Source: Patulibacter defluvii (GTDB lineage: Bacteria; Actinomycetota; Thermoleophilia; Solirubrobacterales; Solirubrobacteraceae). Taken from it: 64,000 nt of DNA. Positions 14,536-22,820 of this stretch are shown piece by piece. How positions within the stretch are numbered: the first letter of the stretch is position 1; every line of letters starts with the position of its first letter. Under the pieces are notes generated by a model. That model did no database searches and had not been told where the DNA came from. It saw nothing but the letters and a program-made list of their open reading frames with translations. Location: assembly GCF_034096925.1 (NCBI RefSeq), contig NZ_JAWZSQ010000024.1, positions 1 through 64,000 of the forward strand, read 5' to 3'. A program made the position numbers and the translations under genes.

Positions 14536-16866
14536 ATGGTGGTCCGACCACGCCCTGCCCGCACGCTCCGCCCCGCTGCCGCGCTGCTCGCCGCGGCCGC
14601 GCTCGCCGCCCTCGGCCCCGCCGCCGCCGGTGCCCGCACCGTCGCGGTCGCCGACGGCAGCGACCGGGTGCGGCTGCTCGACCTGCGGCGGCTGACGGTC
14701 GAGCGGACCGTGCGGCTGCCCGGCGCGAGCCGCGCGATCGCCTTCGCTCCCGACGGCACTCGGCTGCTGGCCGGCAGCGGCCGCCAGCTGGTGGCGATCG
14801 ACCCCGACAGCGGCCGGATCACCGCCCGGCGGACGCTCGCCGCGACGACCGGTGGGCTGGCGGCGGCGTCGAACCGGCTGGTGGTCGGCGGCGACCGGCG
14901 GCTGCGACTGCTCGACCCGGCGTCGCTGGCCGGCAGCGCGACCGTGACCCTGCCCGCGGGCGCGGCGATCGACGGCGTCGCGATCGGCCCCGGCGGCGGG
15001 CGGGCGCTGGTCGCCGCCGGCCGCCGCGGCGCCTACCTGGTCGACCTCGACCGCCGGCGGGTGGTCCGCCGGATTACCGCCAGCGCCCCGCGCGGGGTCG
15101 CGATCCGGGCCGACGACCGCACCGGGCTGGTGGCGTTGCCGCCGCGCGGGCGCCGCCGCGGGCAGCTGCTGGTGGTCGACGTGACCAGCGGGCGCACGCT
15201 GCGGCGGATCGCGCTGCCGGCCGGCGTCGGCGGCGGGGTCGCGGTGTCCGGCTCGCCGGCCCGGACCGCGGTCGGGCCGGCCGACCGCCGCGCCCGCCGG
15301 ACGGCGATGGTCGACGTCGCCAGCGGCCGGGTGGTGCGGACGGTGACCGCCGGCCGCGGCCCCGGCCTGCCCGCGATCGGCGACGCCGACAGCAAGCTGC
15401 TGATCGCCGACGGCGGCGACCGCAGCCTCTCGCTGGCCCCGGTCGACGGCCGCCAGCGGACCCGGATCCGCCACCTCGGCCGCCGAGCCCCGACGGCGAT
15501 CGCGGTCCAGCCGGGCCTGGCGCTGCAGGTCGGGACGGCGGGGAACGACCTGCTGCTCGGCACCCGCGGCCCCGACCGGCTGGTCGGCCTGGGCGGCGAC
15601 GACGACCTCCGCGGCGGCCGCGACCTGGACGTGCTCGAGGGTGGCGAGGGCAACGACCGGCTCGACGGCGGCACCGGCCAGGACCAGCTCGACGGCGGTC
15701 CCGGCGACGACCGGATCGTCGGCCGCGACGGCAGCGACCGGGTGCTGGGCGGCGACGGCGCCGACAGCGTCGAGACCGGCCAGGGCGACGACCGGATCGA
15801 CCTCGGTCCTGGCGACGACCGGGCCGACGGCGGCGACGGCGACGACACCGTCCTCGGCGGTCCCGGCAACGACCAGATCGTCGAGCGCGGCCTCGGCAAC
15901 GACCCGCTGCTCGACGGCGGCGAGGGCGACGACGTGATCGTCGCCGGCCGCGGGACCGACAAGCTCGTCGGCGGCCCCGGCGACGACCAGCTCGACGCCG
16001 GCAGCGGCAGCGACCGGATCGACGCCGGGCCGGGCGCCGACCACGTCCTGACCGGGACCGGCGACGACCGGGTCGAGGCCGGCAGCGAGGACGACGTGGT
16101 GGTCGGCGACATCGGCGCCAACCGGATCGGCGGCGGCACCGGCAACGACCAGCTCGACGGCAACTCCGGCAACGACACGATCGACGGCGGAGCGGGCGAC
16201 GACGTGATCGTCGGCGGTCCCGGCCGCGACGTGATCGAGGCCGGGTCCGGCGACGACCAGGTGCGGGCCGCCGACCAGAACACCGACACGGTCGACTGCG
16301 GCCCCGGCGAGGACACCGTCTTCGTCGAGGACCACGACCCGACCCGCGACCGCCTGACCCGCTGCGAGCACGTGGTGCCGGTCCCCGCCGAGCCCGGCCA
16401 CGACCTCGGGCGGCCGTCGAACGTGATCTTCGGGACTCCGGGCGACGACGTCCGGATCGGCACCGACGGGATCGACTCGCTGATCACCGGGCCGGGCAAC
16501 GACCAGCTCGACGGCCGCGGCGGTGACGACTACGTCGACGGCGAGGACGGCGACGACATCGTCCACGGCGGCAGCGGCAACGACGACGTCCACGGCCGCA
16601 AGGGCAACGACCAGGCGTTCGGCGACGAGGGAGACGACCGCGTGACCGGGGCCAGCGGCGACGACCGCGTCTCGGGCGGGCCCGGCGACGACGTGGTGAT
16701 CGGCAGCGCCGGCCGCGACGAGATCAGCGGCGACGAGGGCGACGACCGGATCGAGGCGATCGACGGCGAGGTCGACCGGATCAGCTGCGGCCCCGGCACC
16801 GACACCGCCCTGGTCGACCTCGACGACGTGCTCGTCGACGGCACCTGCGAGCGGGTCGTCCGCTGA
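14536..16866 (+). CDS. Secreted beta-propeller plus RTX calcium-binding repeat protein
   Basis: 776 residues. After a signal peptide (about 30 residues, AALGPAAAGA) comes a ~300-residue region of repeating strands such as VAVADGSDRVRLLDLRRL, YVTN/WD-like and probably a beta-propeller. From about residue 335 glycine/aspartate-rich nonapeptides of the GGxGxDxLx type form two RTX beta-roll blocks. Each block ends in a cysteine-containing cap (CGPGEDTVFVEDHD and CGPGTDTALVDLDD, each followed by CE). Such repeats fold on binding Ca2+ outside the cell. There is no catalytic domain and no neighbouring type I secretion gene, so export by Sec is assumed. Role unknown; a surface or matrix protein is plausible. 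Confidence 0.82.
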   Translation: MVVRPRPARTLRPAAALLAAAALAALGPAAAGARTVAVADGSDRVRLLDLRRLTVERTVRLPGASRAIAFAPDGTRLLAGSGRQLVAIDPDSGRITARRTLAATTGGLAAASNRLVVGGDRRLRLLDPASLAGSATVTLPAGAAIDGVAIGPGGGRALVAAGRRGAYLVDLDRRRVVRRITASAPRGVAIRADDRTGLVALPPRGRRRGQLLVVDVTSGRTLRRIALPAGVGGGVAVSGSPARTAVGPADRRARRTAMVDVASGRVVRTVTAGRGPGLPAIGDADSKLLIADGGDRSLSLAPVDGRQRTRIRHLGRRAPTAIAVQPGLALQVGTAGNDLLLGTRGPDRLVGLGGDDDLRGGRDLDVLEGGEGNDRLDGGTGQDQLDGGPGDDRIVGRDGSDRVLGGDGADSVETGQGDDRIDLGPGDDRADGGDGDDTVLGGPGNDQIVERGLGNDPLLDGGEGDDVIVAGRGTDKLVGGPGDDQLDAGSGSDRIDAGPGADHVLTGTGDDRVEAGSEDDVVVGDIGANRIGGGTGNDQLDGNSGNDTIDGGAGDDVIVGGPGRDVIEAGSGDDQVRAADQNTDTVDCGPGEDTVFVEDHDPTRDRLTRCEHVVPVPAEPGHDLGRPSNVIFGTPGDDVRIGTDGIDSLITGPGNDQLDGRGGDDYVDGEDGDDIVHGGSGNDDVHGRKGNDQAFGDEGDDRVTGASGDDRVSGGPGDDVVIGSAGRDEISGDEGDDRIEAIDGEVDRISCGPGTDTALVDLDDVLVDGTCERVVR

Positions 16867-16913
16867 CCGGCGTCGTCGATCGTCCGCCCGGGCGCGGCGG
16901 GGGGCGGGGGGCC

Positions 16914-17379
16914 GTCGAATCGCGGTCTCGCGGGCGGTCGGCCCGCGAGATCGCGTTCCGACAGCGTGGGGACGCCGAACCGCGATCTCGCGCGCGGCAG
17001 GGCGGCGAGATGGCGACCGTCCGGCCTAGGACGCCGAATCGCGGTCTCGCGCATGGCCGGCCGACGAGATCGCGTTTCGACGGCGTGGGGACGCCGAATC
17101 GCAGTCTCGCGCGGAGGGGTGGGGCGAGATGGCGACCGTCCGGCGTGGGGACGTCGAATCGCGGTCTGGCGAGTGGTCGGCCGACGAGATCGCGTTTCGG
17201 CGGCGCGGGGACGTCGAATCGCGGTCTCGTGGGCGGGGCGGGAGCGAGACGGCGTTCCGCCCGCCCGGAGACGTCGAATCGCGGTCTCGCGCGTGGCCGC
17301 TGGCGAGATCGCGTTTCGACGGCGTGGGGACGTCGAAACGCCGTCTCGGTCTCGTCGTCGCGACGGATCCGCGATTCGA
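16914..17379. repeat. Array of eight palindromic ~60-bp units, alternating two types
   Basis: Unit starts (CGAAT or a variant) are at 16916, 16976, 17035, 17095, 17155, 17215, 17275 and 17334, spacings 60, 59, 60, 60, 60, 60 and 59 bp. Each unit has a left arm CGAATCGCGGTCTCGC, a variable centre, a roughly complementary right arm GCGAGATCGCGTTTCG, and a linker like CGGCGTGGGGACG. Right arms alternate: units 1, 3, 5 and 7 carry GAGATCGCGTT, units 2 and 4 carry GAGATGGCGACC, and unit 6 is a diverged form; the centres alternate likewise, giving a 120-bp higher-order period. The last unit is partial. It is not a CRISPR array. Between 17380 and 17506 nothing else is recognised. Confidence 0.9.
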
Positions 17380-17520
17380 CCGGGCCGCCTCGACCGTCCG
17401 CCAGGGCGACCCACGACCGTCCGTGACCGACGACTCGTCCAGGCGGTGGCCGACGGCGCGGAGGCGGGCGCTCGGACGGCCGATGATCCTCCCATGAGCC
17501 ACCCCGGAAGGAGCCACGAC

Positions 17521-17628
17521 ATGCCCCACCACCGCCTCGCCTGGGCGGCCGCCGCGACCGCCTACGTGGCCCTCTGGCGGGCCGCCTACCGCAACGTCAC
17601 GGCGCCGGCCGCCCGCCCGTCGCGCTGA
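17521..17628 (+). CDS. 35-residue hydrophobic small protein
   Basis: The ATG at 17521 is preceded by GGAAGGAG with a seven-base spacer, one of the best ribosome-binding sites in the window. The product is 35 residues: a basic/His start (MPHHR), a central hydrophobic helix (LAWAAAATAYVALWRAAY) long enough to touch or span the membrane, and a basic tail. It lies 140 bp downstream of the palindromic array. No family recognised. An upstream in-frame ATG at 17494 would add nine residues but has no comparable ribosome-binding site. Confidence 0.6.
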   Translation: MPHHRLAWAAAATAYVALWRAAYRNVTAPAARPSR

Positions 17629-17715
17629 ACCGCTTGCGACCGGCTCAGCCACCGGCGGCGCCCGCCCGCCCCGCTGAGCCCGCCCGCCCGCCCGGCCGGC
17701 TGAAGCCCCCCCGGC

Positions 17716-18480
17716 TCAGCCCCCCGCCACGTGCGCCCGCGCCGCCGCCCGGGCCCGCGCGGGATCGGCGTCGAGGACCGCGTAGAGCTGCTTGATCGCG
17801 TCGAAGATCTCGTCCGCCGCCGCCCGCGCGTCGTCACGGGCGACGTTGCCGGCACCCTGCGCCTCGTAGCGGAACGGGTGGCCGAAGAGGACGGTGATCC
17901 GGGGCAGCTGGCCGCGCTTCCAGTTGCGCACGTGCGAGCTGCCGTGGATCGCCGCCGGCACCACGGTCGCCCCCGACTCGAGCGCGAAGCGGCCGATCCC
18001 CGGCTTGGCCCGCGCCGCCAGCTCGCCGGTCCGCGAGCGCCCGCCCTCGCAGTAGGTGGCCATGCAGCCGCCGCGGGCGAGGATCGCCGAGACGGTCGCG
18101 AACGCCTCGACGTCGGCCCGGCCGCGCTGGATCGGGAAGGTGCCGCCGGTCGTGTAGACCCAGTCGAGCGGCCGCACGAACATCTGCGACTTGGCCATGA
18201 AGTGGATCTTCCGCCGCAGCCCGAGGCCGAGGAAGAAGTGGTCCATGTTCGAGAAGTGGTTGGGGGCGATGATCAGCGGCCCCGACCGCGGCACCCGCTC
18301 GGTGCCGTAGGCGCGGGTCCGGAAGAACCCCAGCCCCAGCAGCGTCGTCAGGCAGCGGACGATCTCGTAGGTCGGCCCCGGCTCGGCCCGCCGGGTCCGC
18401 TCGTGGTAGCGGCGGAACTGCTCCGGCGGACGCTCGTCGCGGTAGACCTGCGGCTTCAGCTGGACGAGGTCGTCGGCCAT
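17716..18480 (-). CDS. 1-acyl-glycerol-3-phosphate acyltransferase (PlsC-like)
   Basis: 254 residues. Acyltransferase block I is NHFSNMD (NHxxxxD form) near residue 75, preceded by GPLIIAPNH; block III appears as YCEGGRSRTGEL and block IV as VVPAAIHGS. This is the PlsC/LPLAT fold that transfers an acyl group to lysophosphatidate or a related lysolipid at the membrane. It is the last gene of an esterase-glpK-acyltransferase set, starting 10 bp after the glpK stop. TAGGCT at 18493-18488 (minus strand), seven bases before the ATG, suggests an additional leaderless promoter at the end of glpK. Confidence 0.88.
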   Translation of the reverse strand: MADDLVQLKPQVYRDERPPEQFRRYHERTRRAEPGPTYEIVRCLTTLLGLGFFRTRAYGTERVPRSGPLIIAPNHFSNMDHFFLGLGLRRKIHFMAKSQMFVRPLDWVYTTGGTFPIQRGRADVEAFATVSAILARGGCMATYCEGGRSRTGELAARAKPGIGRFALESGATVVPAAIHGSSHVRNWKRGQLPRITVLFGHPFRYEAQGAGNVARDDARAAADEIFDAIKQLYAVLDADPARARAAARAHVAGG

Positions 18481-18490
18481 CGCCGCGAGC

Positions 18491-19978
18491 CTACTCCGGC
18501 AGCGCCTGCCGCAGCGAGCGCCCGACCGCGTCGCGCCAGCCGGCGTGCAGGGTCTCCGCCTCGTCGCGGCTCATCAGCGGCTCGTAGGCGGCGGCCTGGC
18601 GCCAGCTGCGGGTGATCTCCCGCTGGTTCCAGGCGCCGACTCCGACCCCGGCCATGTAGGCCGCGCCGAGCGCCGTCGTCTCGTGGATCGCCGGCACCAC
18701 CACCGGCACCCCGAGCACGTCGGCCTGGAACTGCATCAGCCAGCGGTTGGCGGTCGCCCCGCCGTCGGCCTTCAGCACCCGCAGCGGCTCGTCGGCGGCG
18801 GCCTCCATCGCCCGCACCGCGTCGAGCGTCTGGTAGGCGATCGACTCCAGCGTCGCCCGCGCCAGGTGGGCGCGGGTCGAGCCGCGGGTCAGGCCGGTGA
18901 TCGTGCCGCGCGCGTACGGGTCCCAGTGCGGCGACCCGAGCCCGGCGAAAGCCGGCACCAGGTGGACGCCGTCGTTGGAGGCGAGCGAGGCGGCCAGCGG
19001 CTCGGTCTCCCCCGCGCTGTCGATGATCCGCAGCCCGTCGCGCAGCCACTGGACCGCGGCGCCGGTGGCGAAGACCGAGGCCTCGAGGGCGAACATCGTC
19101 CGCTCGCCGATCCGCCAGGCGACGGTCCGCAGCAGGCCCGCGGGCGGGGCGCCGGTCGGGGCCTCGTCGCCGGTGTTGAGGAGCACGAACGAGCCGGTGC
19201 CGTAGGTGTTCTTGCCCTCGCCGCGATCGAGGCAGGCCTGGCCGTAGAGGGCCGCCTGCTGGTCGCCGGCGACGCCCGCGACCGGGCAGGCGGCGCCGCC
19301 GAGCACGCCCGGCTGGACGCGGCCGAAGCCGCCGATCGAGGGCCGGATCTCCGGCAGCGACCGCAGCGGCACCCCGAGCAGGTCGCACAGCTGCTCGTCC
19401 CAGCCGCCGCTCGCGAGCCCGTAGAGCATCGTCCGCGAGGCGTTCGACGGGTCGGTGACGTGCTCGCCGGTCAGCTGGAAGAGCAGCCACGAGTCGATCG
19501 TCCCGAAGACGGCGGTGCCGCGGCGGGCGCGCTCCCGCAGCTCGGGCGCGTGCTCCAGCAGCCAGGCGATCTTGGTGCCGGAGAAGTAGGGGTCGAGGAC
19601 CAGCCCGGTCCGCTCGCGGATCAGCGGCTCGTGGCCGTCGGCCCGCAGCCGGTCGCAGATCCCCGCCGTCCGCCGGTCCTGCCAGACGATCGCCCGGTGC
19701 AGCGGCTCGCCGGTGGCGGGATCCCAGACGCAGATCGTCTCGCGCTGGTTCGTGATCCCGATCGCGTGCAGCTGCGCGGGGTCGATCCCGGCGTCGTCGC
19801 AGGCCTCGAACGCGACCTCGCGGGTGACGGCCCAGATCTCGGCCGCGTCGTGCTCGACCCAGCCGGGCTGCGGGAAGTGCTGGGCGAACTCGCGGTAGCC
19901 GCGGCCGAGCAGCTCGCCGTCGCCGTCGACGACGAAGCAGGTCGTGCCGGTGGTGCCCTGGTCGATCGAGAGGATCAC
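18491..19978 (-). CDS. glpK: Glycerol kinase
   Basis: 495 residues, the usual GlpK length. FGGY-kinase features are present: ILSIDQGTTGTTCFVVD at the N-terminus (phosphate 1 motif), GWVEHDAAEIW, TNQRET, the substrate segment WQDRRTAGICDRLR, and the C-terminal GLTRGSTRAHLARATLESIAYQT and LKADGGATANRWLMQFQADVLG. It phosphorylates glycerol to sn-glycerol-3-phosphate using ATP. Its start overlaps the upstream esterase stop by four bases (ATGA), and plsC follows, so glycerol released upstream could be phosphorylated here and acylated downstream. No glpF or glpD is visible. Confidence 0.95.
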   Translation of the reverse strand: MILSIDQGTTGTTCFVVDGDGELLGRGYREFAQHFPQPGWVEHDAAEIWAVTREVAFEACDDAGIDPAQLHAIGITNQRETICVWDPATGEPLHRAIVWQDRRTAGICDRLRADGHEPLIRERTGLVLDPYFSGTKIAWLLEHAPELRERARRGTAVFGTIDSWLLFQLTGEHVTDPSNASRTMLYGLASGGWDEQLCDLLGVPLRSLPEIRPSIGGFGRVQPGVLGGAACPVAGVAGDQQAALYGQACLDRGEGKNTYGTGSFVLLNTGDEAPTGAPPAGLLRTVAWRIGERTMFALEASVFATGAAVQWLRDGLRIIDSAGETEPLAASLASNDGVHLVPAFAGLGSPHWDPYARGTITGLTRGSTRAHLARATLESIAYQTLDAVRAMEAAADEPLRVLKADGGATANRWLMQFQADVLGVPVVVPAIHETTALGAAYMAGVGVGAWNQREITRSWRQAAAYEPLMSRDEAETLHAGWRDAVGRSLRQALPE

Positions 19979-21060
19979 GAGACGAGCGGGTCGGTCGGGG
20001 CCGCGGTCTCGGCGGTGTCCTCGGTGGTCGTCTCGTCGGCGACGGCCGCGGCCGCCTCGGCCGGGGTCGGCCGGTGGGCGGCGCCGTCGGGCAGGACCGC
20101 GGCCAGGAAGCGGCCGATCCGCTCGGTCGCGTCGCGGCCCTCGGGCAGGTTGCCCCAGATCGGCGGCACGTGCGGGACCCGCTCGTAGATCTCCAGCTCG
20201 GCGCGGACGCCGGCGTCGGCCAGCCGCTGGGCGACCCGCCGGCTGTCGTCGCGCAGCAGCTCGGTGCTGCCGACCTGGAGCAGCGTCGGCGGCAGCTGGG
20301 CCTGCAGCTCGGCGGGACCGAAGAGCGGCGAGCAGCGCCAGTCGGCCGGGTCGAGCCCGGCGCAGGCGACGCGGGCGCAGCGCCAGAGGGCGACCTCGGG
20401 GATGAAGGGGTCGATCCCGTCGTGCTCGCGGACGCTCGGACCGCTCATCGACAGGTCGCTCCAGGGCGAGAGCAGGACCAGGCCGGCCGGCATCGGCAGC
20501 CCGGCCTCGGCGGCGTGCAGCAGCAGCGCGTGGGCCAGGTTGCCGCCGGCCGAGTCGCCGGCGACGACGATCCGAGCCGGGTCGTGGTCGCGGAGCAGGG
20601 CGCGGTAGACGGCCAGCGCGTCCTCGACCGGCGCCGGCAGGGTCGCGACCGGCGGCAGTCGGTAGTCGGGGACGACGGCCGGGATCCCGCTGGCGTGGGA
20701 GAGCTGCGAGGTCAGGACCCGGTGCGTGCGGGGCGAGCCGAAGACGTAGCCGCCGCCGTGGAGGTAGAGCAGCACGGCCTGGTCGGGGCCGCGGCGCTGC
20801 TGGGCGCGCGGACCCCAGACCCGCTCGACGGGCACGCCGTCGATCGTGGTCTCCTCGACCAGCGTTCCCTGCTTGGCGCGGATCCGGCGGCCGCGCGGCT
20901 CGCTGATCCGCTGCAGCAGCAGGACGCCGCGCGGAGTCATCCGCCAGCCGGCGGCGAGCGGACGCAGGATCCGCCGCAGCCGGCGCTCGAAGACGAGCGC
21001 CGCCGGGCTCGGCGGCCCCAGCTGGCGGACGACGGGGCCGACGGCCGGACCGGAATCCAT
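19975..21060 (-). CDS. Alpha/beta-hydrolase, hormone-sensitive-lipase-like esterase
   Basis: 361 residues. The oxyanion motif HGGGYVFGSPRTHR and the nucleophile motif VVAGDSAGGNLAHALL mark the HSL (family IV) esterase/lipase group; the catalytic Asp is probably in DGIDPFIP or the later VGSTELLRDDSRR segment, and His in VPHVPPIWG. A ~70-residue N-terminal cap precedes the fold and the last ~35 residues are an Ala/Thr/Glu-rich tail. It probably cleaves short or medium acyl esters. It is the first gene of the operon with glpK and plsC. TAGGCT at 21073-21068 ends seven bases before the ATG, indicating a leaderless start. Confidence 0.85.
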   Translation of the reverse strand: MDSGPAVGPVVRQLGPPSPAALVFERRLRRILRPLAAGWRMTPRGVLLLQRISEPRGRRIRAKQGTLVEETTIDGVPVERVWGPRAQQRRGPDQAVLLYLHGGGYVFGSPRTHRVLTSQLSHASGIPAVVPDYRLPPVATLPAPVEDALAVYRALLRDHDPARIVVAGDSAGGNLAHALLLHAAEAGLPMPAGLVLLSPWSDLSMSGPSVREHDGIDPFIPEVALWRCARVACAGLDPADWRCSPLFGPAELQAQLPPTLLQVGSTELLRDDSRRVAQRLADAGVRAELEIYERVPHVPPIWGNLPEGRDATERIGRFLAAVLPDGAAHRPTPAEAAAAVADETTTEDTAETAAPTDPLVS

Positions 21061-21098
21061 GGCCGGCAGCCTATAGCGGCCGGCCGCTCGGCCGATCG

Positions 21099-21116
21099 GC
21101 GAACGTGCTCGTTCGC
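21099..21116. promoter_or_regulatory. Inverted repeat between divergent esterase and crotonase genes
   Basis: GCGAACG-TGCT-CGTTCGC, seven-base perfect arms with a four-base centre. It lies in the 79-bp gap between the divergent esterase-glpK-plsC operon and the crotonase gene and could be an operator serving both, as both promoters are within 30 bp of it. Confidence 0.5.
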
Positions 21117-21139
21117 CGCGGCCTCTATCGTCCGCCGCG

Positions 21140-21946
21140 ATGGCCGGCCAGCTGCTGCGCGACCACCCCGCCGAGGGCGTCCTGCGCCTGACGATCTCCC
21201 ACCCGGAGAAGCTCGGCGCGCTCGACCACCCGCTGCTCGACGCGATCGCCGCAGCGGTCACCGACGCCTGCGCGCCAGGCTCGGGCGTGCGGGCGATCCT
21301 GCTGACCGGCGCCGACGGGCGGTTCTCGTCCGGCTACGACCTGGGCGAGGTGGCGGGCGGCCCGGCCGACGCCTTCGCCGAGCAGGCCGAGGCGCTGGTC
21401 GCCCACCCGTTCACGGCGGCGATCGACGCGGTCGAGGCTTGCGAGCTGCCGACGGTGGCGGCGCTGCCGGGCCACACGATGGGCGGCGGGCTGGAGCTGG
21501 CGCTGGTCTGCGACCTGCGGATCGCCGCCGACCACATCCGGCTGGCGATGCCGCCGGCGAAGCTGGGGCTGATCTACTCGCACACCGGCCTGCGGCGGTT
21601 CGTCGACGCGATCGGCAGCCCCCGGACCCGCGAGCTGTTCCTGCTCGGCCGCGCGATCGACCCGCCGACGGCGCTCGCCTGGGGCCTGGTCAACCGGGTG
21701 GTGGCGGCCGACGCGCTGGAGGCGGCCGCGCTCGACCTGGCCGTCGGCCTGGCGGCGGGCGCCCCGCTCGCCCAGCGCGGCAACAAGCGGATCCTGCGGG
21801 CGCTGCTCGACGGCGAGGGCGAGCTGCGGCGTGAGGTCGAGGAGGAGCTGCTGGCCCTGCGCCGCGCCAGCTTCGCCAGCGAGGACCTGCTGGAGGGCGT
21901 GCGGGCGTTCGCCGAGAAGCGGCCGCCGCAGTGGCGGGGGCGGTGA
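21140..21946 (+). CDS. Enoyl-CoA hydratase/isomerase family protein (second crotonase)
   Basis: 268 residues. FSSGYDLGEV is the first oxyanion segment and LPGHTMGGGLELALVCDLRIA the second. The first catalytic Glu position is kept (E119), but the second (PE in classical hydratases) reads PPAKLG, so Ala140 replaces it. This is the reverse of the crotonase at 5493-6293. It may catalyse isomerisation or another crotonase reaction rather than hydration. TATCGT at 21126-21131 lies eight bases upstream of the ATG. The exonuclease gene begins 28 bp after its stop. Confidence 0.85.
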   Translation: MAGQLLRDHPAEGVLRLTISHPEKLGALDHPLLDAIAAAVTDACAPGSGVRAILLTGADGRFSSGYDLGEVAGGPADAFAEQAEALVAHPFTAAIDAVEACELPTVAALPGHTMGGGLELALVCDLRIAADHIRLAMPPAKLGLIYSHTGLRRFVDAIGSPRTRELFLLGRAIDPPTALAWGLVNRVVAADALEAAALDLAVGLAAGAPLAQRGNKRILRALLDGEGELRREVEEELLALRRASFASEDLLEGVRAFAEKRPPQWRGR

Positions 21947-21974
21947 GCGGGGCGGGGACTGCAAGGATCCCCCC

Positions 21975-22793
21975 GTGCGCCTGATCAGCTGGAACGTCGC
22001 CTCGCTGCGCGCCCGCCTGCCGCGGGTGCTGGAGCTGCTGGAGGAGCTGGAGCCGGACGTGCTCTGCCTGCAGGAGACGAAGTGCAGCGCGGCCCAGTTC
22101 CCGCGGCTGGAGCTGGAGGCGGCCGGCTACCGGATCGACGAGCACTCGGCGGGGCCGTGGAACGGGGTGGCGATCCTGTCGCGGGCCGCGACGGCCGGCG
22201 ACGCGCCGAGCGAGCCGCTGGCCGGGCTGCCGGGCCAGCACGACCCGACCGAGGCGCGGTGGATCGAGGCGACGGTCGGCGGGCTGCGGATCGCCTCGGT
22301 CTACGTGATCAACGGCAAGGCCCTCGACCACCCCGACTACCGGGCCAAGCTGGCCTTCCTCGACGCGATGGCCGAGCGGGCGCGGACCCTGGCGGCGGGC
22401 GGGCCACTGGTGATCATGGGCGACATGAACGTCTGCCCGACCGACCGCGACTGCTACGCGCCGGACCGGTTCGTGGCCGGCACCCACACCTCGGAGCCGG
22501 AGCGGACGGCGCTGCGCGGGGTGCTGGAGGCCGGCGACCTGGTCGACGGCTTCGTCGCGGTCAACGGCGAGGACTTCCCGGCCGACGATCCCAAGGGCCC
22601 CGGCGGTCCCCGCTACACCTGGTGGGACTACCGGGCCGGCAACTTCCACAAGAACCTGGGCCTGCGGATCGACCTGGCGCTGCTCGACCGCGAGACCGCC
22701 GCCCGCGCCGAGCGGGTCTGGGTCTCGCGCGAGTTCCGCAAGGGCCAGAAGCCCTCCGACCACGCGCCGCTGGTGGTCGACCTGGCCGATTGA
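21975..22793 (+). CDS. xth: Exodeoxyribonuclease III (AP endonuclease)
   Basis: 272 residues from a GTG with AAGGA eight bases upstream. Endonuclease/exonuclease/phosphatase family motifs are complete: SWNVASLRAR, LCLQETKC (metal-binding Glu), YVINGKALDHPDY, MGDMNVCPTDRD (Asp-Asn pair), the hydrophobic YTWWDYRAG loop, and SDHAPLVVDL (catalytic Asp-His). This is the XthA/ExoA group, which cleaves abasic sites and trims 3' ends in base-excision repair. The family member in actinobacteria can be one of two paralogues, so the symbol names the family. Confidence 0.92.
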   Translation: MRLISWNVASLRARLPRVLELLEELEPDVLCLQETKCSAAQFPRLELEAAGYRIDEHSAGPWNGVAILSRAATAGDAPSEPLAGLPGQHDPTEARWIEATVGGLRIASVYVINGKALDHPDYRAKLAFLDAMAERARTLAAGGPLVIMGDMNVCPTDRDCYAPDRFVAGTHTSEPERTALRGVLEAGDLVDGFVAVNGEDFPADDPKGPGGPRYTWWDYRAGNFHKNLGLRIDLALLDRETAARAERVWVSREFRKGQKPSDHAPLVVDLAD

Positions 22794-22820
22794 GCGCGGG
22801 CCGCCCGGCGGCCCCCGTCC

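Noticed and set aside
16914..17379. The repeat array as a CRISPR array
   Set aside because: Units are palindromic and diverged, the conserved part (~47 bp) is longer than the variable part (~12 bp), and units alternate in type; there are no cas genes and no near-identical repeats with unique spacers.
16966..17628. A 220-codon open frame through the array, in frame with the small peptide, encoding Arg-rich ~20-residue repeats
   Set aside because: Two 59-bp units break the 20-codon period, several other frames are open too, and the composition is what the DNA repeat imposes. Only the last 35 codons have a good ribosome-binding site.
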